In this document: positions 17,479 through 25,634 of the stretch, one piece after another
Layout: each line of letters starts with the position of its first letter
How positions within the stretch are numbered: position 1 is the stretch's first letter
NCBI RefSeq assembly: GCF_038595005.1
Contig: NZ_CP151997.1
Location: 62,001-126,000 of the forward strand
Reading direction: 5' to 3'
Origin: Chryseomicrobium sp. FSL W7-1435
GTDB taxonomy: Bacteria; Bacillota; Bacilli; Bacillales_A; Planococcaceae
DNA: 64,000 nt
The notes under the pieces: generated by a model
What the model was told of the DNA's origin: nothing
Databases searched by the model: none
The model's input: the letters and a program-made list of their open reading frames with translations, nothing else
Position numbers and translations under genes: made by a program

Positions 17479-19056
17479 ATGAATTTTGAACATTTACTTG
17501 CACCAGAAAAGTACAATATCACAAGTGAATTAGAATCTTACAAACACGATGACACTCGCTTAGCCATTCGTTGGATGGATGATCAAGGAAACCGTCGCGA
17601 CATTTCTTATAAAGAACTATTTAGTAAAATGAATCAATACGCACAGGCCTTTAAGGCACGTGGCATTAAGAAAGGCGATCGCTTGTTAATCATTCTCCCT
17701 CGAATTCCGGAAGCCTACATGACCTATTTAGCTGCTCTGCGTGCAGGAATTGTAGCCATTCCTTGTTCAGAGATGTTACGCAAGAAAGACTTAATGTACC
17801 GGATGGAGCATTCGGGTGCAAAAGGAATCGTGGCGTTTTACAAAACAACGTCGGAGACAAATCTAATCACTGAAGAGTACTCTGCCCTTGCCAATAAGTT
17901 TATTATCGGCGGACAAGAAGAGGGTTGGCTCTCATTAGAAGAGTTGGCAAACGCACAACCTGAAGAGTATGCAGGCGAAGACACAAACCGAGAAGACATG
18001 GCGTTTTTATCCTATACATCCGGAACAACTGGCAATCCAAAAGGGGTGGTTCATGTTCATGCATGGGGATATGCGCATGTTCGTACAGCTGCAACTGAAT
18101 GGCTTGGAGTTCTACAAGGAGACGTCGTTTGGGCAACAGCTGCACCTGGCTGGCAAAAATGGATTTGGAGTCCGTTCCTATCTACGATCACTCTTGGCGC
18201 AACTGCTTTTGTCTACCATGGTGGATTCGATGCAGAAAACTACCTTCAAATTTTACAAGATGAAAAGATTAATGTGTTGTGCTGCACCCCTACTGAGTAC
18301 AGAATCATCGCAAAGGTTGAAAATCTAAACTCTTACGACCTGTCTGCTTTACGAAGCGCCGTATCCGCTGGAGAGCCACTGAATCGTCAAGTCATCGAGG
18401 CATTCCAACAAGCGTTCCAGTTAAACGTACGAGATGGCTACGGACAGACAGAAAACACGTTGCTTGTGGGAACACTGCAAGATATGGAAGTACGCCCAGG
18501 ATCTATGGGGAAACCAACGCCAGGAAATCACGTAGAAGTAATCAATGAGTTTGGGGAGCCTGTTAAACCAGGCGAGGTTGGGGACATCGCTGTTCATAAA
18601 ACTGCACCGGCTTTATTCCGCGGCTATTACAACGACAAAGATCGCACCGCTGCAGCGTATCGAGGCAATTGGTATTTAACAGGTGACCAAGCAACCAAAG
18701 ATGACGAGGGGTATTTCTGGTTTGAAGGTCGCAGTGATGATATCATCATCAGTTCTGGTTACACGATTGGACCATTTGAAGTGGAAGATGCTCTGACAAA
18801 ACATCCTGCAGTTCGGGAATGTGCTGTAGTTGCAGCTCCAGATGAAATTCGAGGAAGTATTGTAAAGGCCTTCATTGTTTTGCGTGATGCTGATCAGCAT
18901 TCGGATAAAGATGCATTGATTAAAGAGTTACAGGCTCACACTAAAGAAATTACAGCTCCTTATAAATACCCACGTATCGTAGAGTTCATAGATGAACTAC
19001 CTAAGACGACATCTGGAAAAATTCGTCGTGTTGAGTTGCGAGCTATAACGAAGTAA
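17479..19056 (+). CDS. Medium-chain acyl-CoA/acetyl-CoA-type synthetase (AMP-forming)
   Basis: 525 residues. ANL-superfamily adenylating enzyme: P-loop-like YTSGTTGNPKGVVH, CTPTEYR, the acyl-pocket region APGWQKWIW, YGQTE, TGD (YLTGDQ), hinge GRSDDIIISSGYTIGP and the catalytic lysine in PKTTSGKIRR. The GW-rich pocket and overall size match the medium-chain acyl-CoA synthetase branch such as B. subtilis YtcI. It converts a carboxylic acid, CoA and ATP to acyl-CoA, AMP and PPi, plausibly acting on the acid imported by the upstream symporter. Start at 17479 has GGAGG eight bases upstream; the ATG at 17458 overlapping the previous gene lacks one. Confidence 0.9.
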   Translation: MNFEHLLAPEKYNITSELESYKHDDTRLAIRWMDDQGNRRDISYKELFSKMNQYAQAFKARGIKKGDRLLIILPRIPEAYMTYLAALRAGIVAIPCSEMLRKKDLMYRMEHSGAKGIVAFYKTTSETNLITEEYSALANKFIIGGQEEGWLSLEELANAQPEEYAGEDTNREDMAFLSYTSGTTGNPKGVVHVHAWGYAHVRTAATEWLGVLQGDVVWATAAPGWQKWIWSPFLSTITLGATAFVYHGGFDAENYLQILQDEKINVLCCTPTEYRIIAKVENLNSYDLSALRSAVSAGEPLNRQVIEAFQQAFQLNVRDGYGQTENTLLVGTLQDMEVRPGSMGKPTPGNHVEVINEFGEPVKPGEVGDIAVHKTAPALFRGYYNDKDRTAAAYRGNWYLTGDQATKDDEGYFWFEGRSDDIIISSGYTIGPFEVEDALTKHPAVRECAVVAAPDEIRGSIVKAFIVLRDADQHSDKDALIKELQAHTKEITAPYKYPRIVEFIDELPKTTSGKIRRVELRAITK

Positions 19057-19081
19057 ACACTAAGTGCCGGTACAAACACAA

Positions 19082-19130
19082 ACTCAGTAGGTTCTCTTAG
19101 TAACATTCCAGAGAATCTACTGAGTTTTTA
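19082..19130 (+). terminator. Terminator of the symporter/synthetase operon
   Basis: Long stem from ACTCAGTAG(g)TTCTCT to AGAGAA(t)CTACTGAGT (19082-19096 with 19110-19125), followed by TTTTTA. Confidence 0.85.
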
Positions 19131-19165
19131 CGTTGAGTTCCGTTCCATACCAAATAAATATTTTA

Positions 19166-19657
19166 TTAATATGTTTTTATCGAAGCCTCTTTAAATTTTT
19201 GTTCATGGGCTAGTAGCCATTCTTTACGCCACAAACCACCCGTATACCCGACCATCTTCCCGCTCGCACCGATAATACGATGACAAGGCAGGACAACTGT
19301 GAACGGATTTTTCCCATTGGCTCCTCCAACAGCTCGCACCGCCTTAGGTCGATTAATAGTGGAAGCAATCTGTAAGTATGAGCCGGTCTCTCCGTAAGGG
19401 ATAGTTTTCAAGCTCTCCCAAACTTCACGTTGAAAAGGTGTACCGGTCTGTGGCTCTAGCTGAAACGTAAACTCTTTTCCAGTCCCCTCAAAGTAAGCAG
19501 TCAACTCCTGATAAGCTTTCGCGACCTCTGAAGCGAGATCCTCATGATACGGGTCAAGGAGTGTGTCTCCATCTTCAAACTGGACACTGTGAATAGCTTG
19601 CTTATCTCCTATAATAACCAATCGACCAATGGGTGTTAAAAAATCTACTTTCTGCAT
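19166..19657 (-). CDS. ogt: Methylated-DNA--[protein]-cysteine S-methyltransferase
   Basis: 163 residues. Removes alkyl groups from O6-alkylguanine by suicide transfer to its own cysteine. The active-site motif VVLPCHRIIG is present with the preceding RAVGGANGKNP and the helix-turn-helix GTPFQREVWESLKTIPYGET. ATG at 19657 has AGAAGGG eight bases upstream. The frame stays open far upstream (to 19939) but that stretch is antisense to the guanidine riboswitch and carries no ribosome site. Faces away from the riboswitch-controlled SMR genes. Confidence 0.93.
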   Translation of the reverse strand: MQKVDFLTPIGRLVIIGDKQAIHSVQFEDGDTLLDPYHEDLASEVAKAYQELTAYFEGTGKEFTFQLEPQTGTPFQREVWESLKTIPYGETGSYLQIASTINRPKAVRAVGGANGKNPFTVVLPCHRIIGASGKMVGYTGGLWRKEWLLAHEQKFKEASIKTY

Positions 19658-19728
19658 CCAAAACCCTTCTCTCTTTTCTTTTCGTCCTATGTTTAGTATA
19701 CTATGGGCAACTGAAAGACACGAAAGTT

Positions 19729-19817
19729 TTCTAGGGTTCCGGAAGCGCTGCTTTGACTGGTCCGAGAGAAAACGCATGGCTCGGCCATGTACACGGAGGG
19801 ACAAAAGCCTGGGAGAT
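19729..19817 (+). ncRNA. Guanidine-I riboswitch (ykkC class)
   Basis: The hallmark conserved blocks occur in order with the right spacing: CTAGGGTTCCG (from 19731), ACTGGTCCGAGAGA (about 19756-19769), TACACGGAGGGA (about 19790-19801) and AAAAGCCTGGGAG (from 19803). A variable hairpin fills the gap as expected. The riboswitch precedes two SMR genes of the YkkC/YkkD type, the classic target. Ligand binding should prevent terminator formation and turn on export. Confidence 0.95.
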
Positions 19818-19850
19818 ACTGCGGATGCAGTGTCTTTCAGGCTTTTACTT
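19803..19850 (+). terminator. Riboswitch-controlled terminator
   Basis: AAAAGCCTG (19803-19811) pairs with CAGGCTTTT (19838-19846) with further pairing inside (GAGATACTGC with GCAGTGTCTT), then ACTTTT. The 5' arm is part of the aptamer's conserved 3' block, so aptamer and terminator are mutually exclusive. Confidence 0.88.
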
Positions 19851-19870
19851 TTGAGAGGAGACGTTTGAAG

Positions 19871-20194
19871 ATGAAAGAATGGGGATTGTTGATCATCGCC
19901 GCTGTATTTGAAGTCGGCTGGGTGATTGGATTGAAACATGCAGAGAGTTTTGGCGAATGGGCTCTGACAGTCGTTGCTATCGTGATTAGCTTCAGTTTAT
20001 TGATACGATCTGGACGCTATTTACCAGTTGGTACGGCTTACGCTGTATTCGTAGGACTTGGCACTGTCGGGACTGTTCTAATGGATGCAGCACTATTTGG
20101 CCAACCACTTGGGTTCATGCAAATTGCGTTAGTCGGATTGTTGTTGCTTGGAATTATCGGATTGAAACAGACTACACAAGGAGCTGAGACATAA
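19871..20194 (+). CDS. ykkC: SMR guanidinium exporter subunit, YkkC-like
   Basis: 107 residues, four membrane helices. Opening WGLLIIAAVFEVGWVIGLKHA carries the essential membrane glutamate of SMR proteins and closely resembles B. subtilis YkkC; LPVGTAYAVFVGLGTVGTVL is the second signature. Works as a heterodimer with the next gene product to exchange guanidinium for protons. ATG at 19871 is preceded by GAGAGGAG; an earlier ATG at 19787 lies within the riboswitch and is rejected. Expression is controlled by the upstream guanidine-I riboswitch. Confidence 0.93.
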   Translation: MKEWGLLIIAAVFEVGWVIGLKHAESFGEWALTVVAIVISFSLLIRSGRYLPVGTAYAVFVGLGTVGTVLMDAALFGQPLGFMQIALVGLLLLGIIGLKQTTQGAET

Positions 20195-20511
20195 TGGCGT
20201 GGATTGCTTTGATTATTGCCGGGTTACTCGAGATGACAGGCGTCGCCATGATGGCTCGTTTACATGAAAAGAAAAACCTCACTTCCGCAGTGCTTTTAAT
20301 CATCAGTTTTGGGGGAAGCTTCTTATTCTTATCAATGGCAATGGAGACGTTGTCGATGGGTCTAGCGTATGCCATTTGGACAGGTATTGGCGCAGCAGGA
20401 GGCGCTATTTTGGGAATGATTTTTTACAAAGAGTCTGTCGCACCAATGCGACTGTTCTTTTTAGGATTGATAATTGCAAGTGTCATCGGATTAAAGCTCG
20501 TTAGTCCATAA
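20194..20511 (+). CDS. ykkD: SMR guanidinium exporter subunit, YkkD-like
   Basis: 105 residues, four membrane helices, with the conserved glutamate in IIAGLLEMTGVAMMARL and AYAIWTGIGAAGGAILGMIFYKE, like B. subtilis YkkD. Its ATG overlaps the stop codon of the ykkC-like gene (TAATG), implying coupled synthesis of the two halves of an antiparallel heterodimer. Last gene of the riboswitch unit. Confidence 0.93.
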   Translation: MAWIALIIAGLLEMTGVAMMARLHEKKNLTSAVLLIISFGGSFLFLSMAMETLSMGLAYAIWTGIGAAGGAILGMIFYKESVAPMRLFFLGLIIASVIGLKLVSP

Positions 20512-20515
20512 CAAA

Positions 20516-20544
20516 AGGCGGTCACCTCTCTCAGGTGTCCGCCT
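20516..20544 (-). terminator. Terminator between ykkD and nsrR (convergent)
   Basis: AGGCGG/CCGCCT and CACCT/AGGTG stems separated by one T-T mismatch (20516-20544). The minus strand continues TTTTGTTAT, so it best serves nsrR, though it may also stop the plus-strand unit. Confidence 0.7.
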
Positions 20545-20980
20545 AATTATGTTGTAAAAACTGTAGGAGTTCTAATGGATTTCCGGCCAGGTCTTGTAAC
20601 GTATATTCATCCAACACTGCCAAATATGCTTGGAGCGCTCTTGCTAACGCATGTTTTAGTGAACAGACAGGTGTAATTGGACAACTATTGCGCTCTTTAT
20701 CAAAACACTCAACGATATGAAAATCATCTTCCATCAGCCGCACAACTTTTCCGACATTGATGGTTTGAGGATCATGAAGCAGTCGAACTCCCCCACCTCT
20801 ACCACGTGTACTCTCTATGTATCCTAGTTTCGCTAAATGCTGGGAGACTTTCATTAAATGATTTTTCGATATGCCATACGATTCGGCGATTTCAAGAACC
20901 GTCGCTTTTTCTCCGGTCGGTCGAATTGCCAAATAGATCAATAAGCGTAAAGAAAAATCCGTATACATCGTCATTCGCAT
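20543..20980 (-). CDS. nsrR: NsrR, nitric-oxide-sensing Rrf2-family repressor
   Basis: 145 residues. Winged helix with the Rrf2 pattern YTDFSLRLLIYLA, ISKNHLMKVSQHLAKLGYI and GRGGGVRL, then three cysteines (ECFDKERNSCPITPVCSL) that bind the iron-sulfur cluster read out by NO. It is encoded divergently from hmp, its best-known target. ATG at 20980 is used with AGAGG eight bases upstream; a GTG three codons earlier lies on the ribosome site. Confidence 0.93.
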   Translation of the reverse strand: MRMTMYTDFSLRLLIYLAIRPTGEKATVLEIAESYGISKNHLMKVSQHLAKLGYIESTRGRGGGVRLLHDPQTINVGKVVRLMEDDFHIVECFDKERNSCPITPVCSLKHALARALQAYLAVLDEYTLQDLAGNPLELLQFLQHN

Positions 20981-21054
20981 ACTTCTCACCTCTTTCTTTC
21001 ACTATCGCACAGGTGAACAACTTGTGACAACAAATGTGTCCAATTTTTTAAAGT

Positions 21055-21096
21055 GGTATTTTAAATATTTGTTTTAACTTTAAAAAGGCGTATGCT
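21055..21096 (+). promoter_or_regulatory. hmp promoter with NsrR-like dyad
   Basis: TATTT-T-AAATA (21057-21067) resembles the AT-rich NsrR dyad of Bacillus hmp promoters. It abuts a putative -35 (TTTGTT, about 21068-21073), with TATGCT at 21091-21096 as -10 (17-base spacing). Repression by NsrR and relief by NO is the expected logic. Confidence 0.6.
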
Positions 21097-21129
21097 GAAA
21101 CCACTAAGAGATAAGGAGCTGTTTTACAC

Positions 21130-22317
21130 ATGTTATCACTTGAAACAAAATCCATTATTAAAGCAACTGCACCTGTACTCGCTCAGCACGGAACAACCAT
21201 CACAACTGAGTTTTACCGCTCTCTGTTCGATGCGCATCCCGAATTATTGAATGTATTCAATCACGCGAACCAAGCAAAAGGACGCCAACAAACGGCACTT
21301 GCGAATACGGTATACGCCGCTGCTGTTCATATCGATAACTTAGAGGCCATCTTGCCTTCCGTCGTGCAAATTGCCCATAAACACGTTAGTCTCGGAATCG
21401 TACCAGAGCAGTACCCGATTGTTGGAGAGTATTTATTGAAAGCTATTAAAACTGTCTTAGGCGATGCTGCGACACCTGAAATCATTAATGCTTGGGCTGA
21501 AGCTTACGGTTTCATTGCTGACGTCTTTATTTCAGTCGAAGCGGGCATGTATAAAAAGGCTGAAGAACAACAAAATGGATGGAAGTTATTTAAAGAGTTC
21601 AAAGTCGTCGACAAAGTACAGGAAAGTGACGCCATTACATCGTTTTATTTACAGCCCACTGACGGCTCTAAAGTGCCCGCTTATCAACCTGGACAATACA
21701 TCTCTGTTCGTGTTCATATTCCGGGAGAAACCTATACGATGATTCGCCAATACAGCTTATCGAAAGCGGCAGATGAGGAATCCTTCCGTATCTCTGTAAA
21801 GCGTGAAAGTGACTTAGATCCAAACGGGAAAGTATCAGTTTACCTACACGAACAACTAGAAGTAGGTGGCACTGTTGAAGTAACTCCTCCAGCAGGTGAA
21901 TTCGTCCTAAATGAAGCTAGTAGCGGACCTGTTGTGATGCTTGCAGGTGGTGTAGGAATTACACCATTACTGAGTATGACAGAACGTTTGTTACAAAGTG
22001 CAGCTGTCCGCGAAACATTGTTCTTACACGCAGCGCGTAGCGAAAAAGAAGCGGCATTTGTAAACGAACTACAACAACTTTCTGCAACACATGAAGAATT
22101 GACTTACCGTGCTTTTTTCTCCGATACTGATAATGGGTTCATCACTCGGGATATCCTTGCTACCGTTCCAAAAGCAGCTGACGTCTATATATGTGGTCCA
22201 GTTGGTTTTATGGAAAGTATGATTGCGAACCTCGTGGCACTTGGCTTCTCTGAAGAGCAAATTCATTATGAATTTTTCGGTCCAGCTATACCAGTCAAAG
22301 CATTTGCAACTTCTTAA
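21130..22317 (+). CDS. hmp: Flavohaemoglobin, nitric oxide dioxygenase
   Basis: 395 residues. Globin domain 1-138 (FYRSLFDAHPELLNVFNH; proximal histidine in VQIAHKHVSLGI), FAD-binding reductase domain with RQYSLS, and NAD-binding domain with GGVGITPLLSM and YICGPVGFM. Converts NO and O2 to nitrate using NAD(P)H, protecting against nitrosative stress. Divergent from nsrR with the putative operator between. Length and domain order are standard. Confidence 0.96.
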   Translation: MLSLETKSIIKATAPVLAQHGTTITTEFYRSLFDAHPELLNVFNHANQAKGRQQTALANTVYAAAVHIDNLEAILPSVVQIAHKHVSLGIVPEQYPIVGEYLLKAIKTVLGDAATPEIINAWAEAYGFIADVFISVEAGMYKKAEEQQNGWKLFKEFKVVDKVQESDAITSFYLQPTDGSKVPAYQPGQYISVRVHIPGETYTMIRQYSLSKAADEESFRISVKRESDLDPNGKVSVYLHEQLEVGGTVEVTPPAGEFVLNEASSGPVVMLAGGVGITPLLSMTERLLQSAAVRETLFLHAARSEKEAAFVNELQQLSATHEELTYRAFFSDTDNGFITRDILATVPKAADVYICGPVGFMESMIANLVALGFSEEQIHYEFFGPAIPVKAFATS

Positions 22318-22324
22318 ACAACAC

Positions 22325-22351
22325 AAACCCGCACAATAAATGCGCGGGTTT
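22325..22351. terminator. Bidirectional terminator between hmp and the carotenoid operon
   Basis: AAACCCGC (22325-22332) pairs with GCGGGTTT (22344-22351); the plus strand continues GCTTT and the minus strand GTGTTGTTTAAG. It closes both hmp and the long minus-strand crt unit. Confidence 0.8.
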
Positions 22352-22354
22352 GCT

Positions 22355-23020
22355 TTAGGTTTTAAATGGGTTTTTCCACTCCATGAGCATCGCCATGTTA
22401 TGTGATTCCTCGTCTTCTAAATACTCTTTTACAATACGGACAGGGGTTCGTCCACTACGCATCATGAAGGTAATGACCGGATCTTTTATTTCTCCTTCAA
22501 GCACTCGATGAATGTACTCTTCTGGTGACAACTCTCCTGCCACTCGGTAATATCCTGACATCCGGCCACCTCCAAGCAACCGGTCGAGACCATCGACAAT
22601 GACACGCTCATACAACCCTTGCAGTAGCAGCTTGCCGAGATCCAAATTTCGAAACTCTGGACGGATGCAGACATCTACGACATAAAGCGTATTCCCATTC
22701 GGTTGATGTGGAGAAATGTCGCCTCCTCCTGTTACCTCTTCCCATGTATGATCAGGATCTTCTGGTGTATAGTTTATCCGTAAACTAGTGATAGAGCCTG
22801 CAAGTTTCCCTTCCACTTCCACACACAAAGCACCCTCAGGGTAAAGTCGGATATGGCTTTCAAGCTGTTCTCGCGTCCATAAGAGTTCATCAGGGAAAGG
22901 AGGTGGAAAGCTTTCTCGTTGAATTTGAATCAATTCATCAAAGTCCGATGAGTGATAGGTACGTACCCATGCTTGACGAGGTTTCTTACGATCAAAAACA
23001 TATTGTTTTTTACTATACAT
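22355..23020 (-). CDS. GNAT-family acetyltransferase at the end of the crt operon
   Basis: 221 residues. GNAT fold: N-terminal strand/helix with IQIQRESFPPPF, then GKLAGSITSLRI, the acetyl-CoA-binding region VVDVCIRPEFRNLDLGKLLLQGLYE (a slightly altered Q/R-x-x-G-x-G/A loop: RNLDLG) and a C-terminal tail. It starts 20 bases after the CrtNb-like gene on the same strand and lies before the operon terminator, so it is co-transcribed with carotenoid genes. Whether it acylates a carotenoid, a sugar or an unrelated small molecule or protein is not evident. Confidence 0.82.
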   Translation of the reverse strand: MYSKKQYVFDRKKPRQAWVRTYHSSDFDELIQIQRESFPPPFPDELLWTREQLESHIRLYPEGALCVEVEGKLAGSITSLRINYTPEDPDHTWEEVTGGGDISPHQPNGNTLYVVDVCIRPEFRNLDLGKLLLQGLYERVIVDGLDRLLGGGRMSGYYRVAGELSPEEYIHRVLEGEIKDPVITFMMRSGRTPVRIVKEYLEDEESHNMAMLMEWKNPFKT

Positions 23021-23040
23021 GTGGCCCTCTCCATTCTTTT

Positions 23041-24516
23041 TTATGACTTTTTCTTTAAGATGACGTTTGCTACATTCATTCCAGACATCGTGACCATCGG
23101 CGAGCCTCCACCAGGATGTGTACTGCCTCCCACGAAGTATAAGTTATTGAGGTCACGACTTTTATTTCGTGGACGTAAAAATGCATCCTGCTTCCGGTTA
23201 CTTGAAAGCCCATAGAGTGCACCTCGAAACGCTCCAAATCGTTGGGCAATTTCGGATGGTGGGATGACACGCTCTACCACTAAATGGTCCCTAATCGCTA
23301 ACCCTTTCTTTTCGAGAAGGTCATAAATATGCTCTTTGTACTCATTGACATTATAAGACTCTTTCCCGTTTTTAGGTAAAGGCGGGGCATTAACAAGGAT
23401 GAAGAGATTATCTCCATCGGGAGAACGCTCACGATCGGTCACACTAGAATTACAAATATAAATTGTGGGATCCTTAGCTAACTCTTGTTTAGTAAAGAGT
23501 GCATCAAATTCAGCTTGATAATCTTGCGAGAAATAGACAGAGTGATGATTCATGTTTTTCAATCGTACCTTCAAACCTGCTAAAATAACGAATGCTGAAA
23601 TGGATGGTTCTATTTTTTCAATCTGTTTATTTGTAAACGACGGACGGTCTTTTTCCTCTACCAGTTCTGAGTAAGCTTTTAATAAATCCGCATTCATGAC
23701 CACCTCATCCCCTGTCCAAAGCCAAATTCCTTTAGAATGAAGTTGCGTGATGCGTTTGTTTTGAATTGTCACGTTATCTACTTCTGTGTTGAGATGAAAC
23801 CGCACACCTAATTCCTTTGCCACTTTATGAAAGGCTCTGGCAATACAGACCGTTCCACCTTTCACAGTATACACTCCTTGTATCAGTTCCAAATAAGCAA
23901 TCATACTAAAAGTGGCAGGTGCTTGATAGGGAGACGAACCAATGTAAGTCGCGTATCTTCCGAATGCTTGTAACACAGTAGGAGCTGTGAAATAACGTTT
24001 AAAAAAATGATCCATCGATTCTAAAGGTCTTACTTGAGTTAGAGCATAGCCAAGACTAGGCGACAAATAATCTGTCCAAGAACGAAACGTCTTTGGGAAA
24101 AAGTGAGTTTCCGATAATTCATACAAACGAGTCAGCTCTTTTAACAGGGAGTAGTAGTTTTTAGCTCCAAGTGAGTCTACTTTTTCAAGCTGTTCTACCA
24201 TATATTCTTTGTTGCGACTGAAGACAAGTGAAGTTCCGTCCGAAAAGTAGTTGGTCGTGTGGTGCTTGAGTGGAATAAAAGTTAAGTACTCTTCTGCACG
24301 GCGACCAGTTTGCTCGATTACCTGTTTAAACACATGAGGCATCGTGATGGTATTGGGTCCAAAGTCAAACCCGTAAGTCTGAAGCTGCACAGGCATCAGT
24401 TTGCCGCCGATATGAGCGTTCTTTTCAAACACGTCTACTTCATATCCCGCATTTGCAAGTGTAATAGCAGCCGATAGCCCTCCAAGGCCAGCCCCAATAA
24501 TGGCAACACGCTTCAT
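23041..24516 (-). CDS. crtP: CrtN-family carotenoid oxygenase (CrtP/CrtNb-like)
   Basis: 491 residues. N-terminal FAD motif AIIGAGLGGLSAAITLANAGYEV with EKN, C-terminal FAD motif NLYFVGGSTHPGGGSPMVTMSG. Of the three CrtN-type proteins here, this fits best the 4,4'-diaponeurosporene(diapolycopene) terminal oxidase group (CrtP/CrtNb), which oxidises the end methyl group towards aldehyde or acid; this subtype call is from overall resemblance and gene order, next to the glycosyltransferase. ATG overlaps the crtQ stop (ATGA). The GNAT gene follows. Confidence 0.82.
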   Translation of the reverse strand: MKRVAIIGAGLGGLSAAITLANAGYEVDVFEKNAHIGGKLMPVQLQTYGFDFGPNTITMPHVFKQVIEQTGRRAEEYLTFIPLKHHTTNYFSDGTSLVFSRNKEYMVEQLEKVDSLGAKNYYSLLKELTRLYELSETHFFPKTFRSWTDYLSPSLGYALTQVRPLESMDHFFKRYFTAPTVLQAFGRYATYIGSSPYQAPATFSMIAYLELIQGVYTVKGGTVCIARAFHKVAKELGVRFHLNTEVDNVTIQNKRITQLHSKGIWLWTGDEVVMNADLLKAYSELVEEKDRPSFTNKQIEKIEPSISAFVILAGLKVRLKNMNHHSVYFSQDYQAEFDALFTKQELAKDPTIYICNSSVTDRERSPDGDNLFILVNAPPLPKNGKESYNVNEYKEHIYDLLEKKGLAIRDHLVVERVIPPSEIAQRFGAFRGALYGLSSNRKQDAFLRPRNKSRDLNNLYFVGGSTHPGGGSPMVTMSGMNVANVILKKKS

Positions 24517-25622
24517 CCATAAAACCTACCTTTCCATTCAACTTGCTGTCCTTGCAACGATTGTCTCATAGCGTTCCCTAACAGTAATACGAGTGCTAAA
24601 GCGGACGCAGGAAGTAGAAATGCCAAGAACAGGGGTTCACGTGTTGTACGGTAAACTATCAATGCCTGTAGCGTAATCAGAGCATAAGGAACTAGCCATA
24701 ATGGTTGATCTAAAAAGAGAGCAAGTACTAGAAGTATCGCTGGAAACACGTACATCGTTACATAAAAAATAATAACTAGTGTCGCCATACCCACAGACCG
24801 ACCTAATCCATTGTATATGTTCTTTGAGAAGCCCTTCCAAACACCTTCATTTGTCTCGTACATCGTACAACTACAAAATTCAGTGATGTTCGCCAGCCAC
24901 ATTTTGTATCCATTTGCTTTCATTCGTTTCGAGATAGCGACATCCTCTACGATTTCACTGTGCACCGATTCATGCCCACCTATCGCTTCATACGCGGTTC
25001 TTTCAAAAAACATGAAGCCCCCATGCGCAGCAGTTGCAGCTGGCCATTTGGTCCAGTTGGCTAAAGCAATCGGCAGATGAAACAGGACAATGAAATGCTG
25101 CATAGGAACTAGGAGCTGATTCAGCCATGTAGGCAAGAGGAAGCGCGAAAATCCAGATAATAAGAAAAGTTTATGGCGTTGCATAAAGGCTAATGCTGTC
25201 TCTACAGCGGCTGGTTCAATTCTCACATCGGCATCAATATAGAGTAAATACTCACCCTTTGCTTGTTGTCCAAGTTGATGACACGCATAGACTTTTCCAA
25301 TCCATCCCTCAGGTTTCTCAGAGCCCGTCACTATACGAAATCGATTGTCTCCATAAGTGGCTAAATTCAAAGCATCCCGTGTACCGTCCGTCGATTCATC
25401 GTCTAAAATAAGGACTTCAAAATTTGGGTATGTCTGTTTCTTTAAGGAACTGACCATTCCCTTTACATTCATTTGTTCGTTACGCATAGGAACCAAAATT
25501 GAAACTAGTGGCTCCCCTACCACTCTCATTCCCCGTTTTAAGCTTGGCAATAGGAGACTATGGAGAAACGTGATTGCCACAAAGATACTAAGTATAGCAA
25601 TAAACCACAATTCCCATACCAT
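24513..25622 (-). CDS. crtQ: CrtQ-like family-2 glycosyltransferase
   Basis: 369 residues. One N-terminal membrane helix, then a GT-A domain with LVSILVPMRNE, ILDDESTDGT, the metal-binding LYIDADVRI and IVEDVAISKRMKANGY, followed by three or four C-terminal membrane helices. This is the CrtQ layout, which glucosylates a C30 carotenoid acid or hydroxyl. The second ATG (25622) is used: GAGGAGG is seven bases upstream, while the first ATG nearly touches it. Four-base overlap with the next gene and 12 bases after the acyltransferase. Confidence 0.88.
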   Translation of the reverse strand: MVWELWFIAILSIFVAITFLHSLLLPSLKRGMRVVGEPLVSILVPMRNEQMNVKGMVSSLKKQTYPNFEVLILDDESTDGTRDALNLATYGDNRFRIVTGSEKPEGWIGKVYACHQLGQQAKGEYLLYIDADVRIEPAAVETALAFMQRHKLFLLSGFSRFLLPTWLNQLLVPMQHFIVLFHLPIALANWTKWPAATAAHGGFMFFERTAYEAIGGHESVHSEIVEDVAISKRMKANGYKMWLANITEFCSCTMYETNEGVWKGFSKNIYNGLGRSVGMATLVIIFYVTMYVFPAILLVLALFLDQPLWLVPYALITLQALIVYRTTREPLFLAFLLPASALALVLLLGNAMRQSLQGQQVEWKGRFYG

Positions 25623-25634
25623 CTTCATTCCTCC

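Noticed and set aside
19658-19939. Open frame extending Ogt by 94 residues at the N-terminus
   Set aside because: It is antisense to the guanidine riboswitch, has no ribosome site, and homologues of Ogt start at the internal ATG with AGAAGGG.
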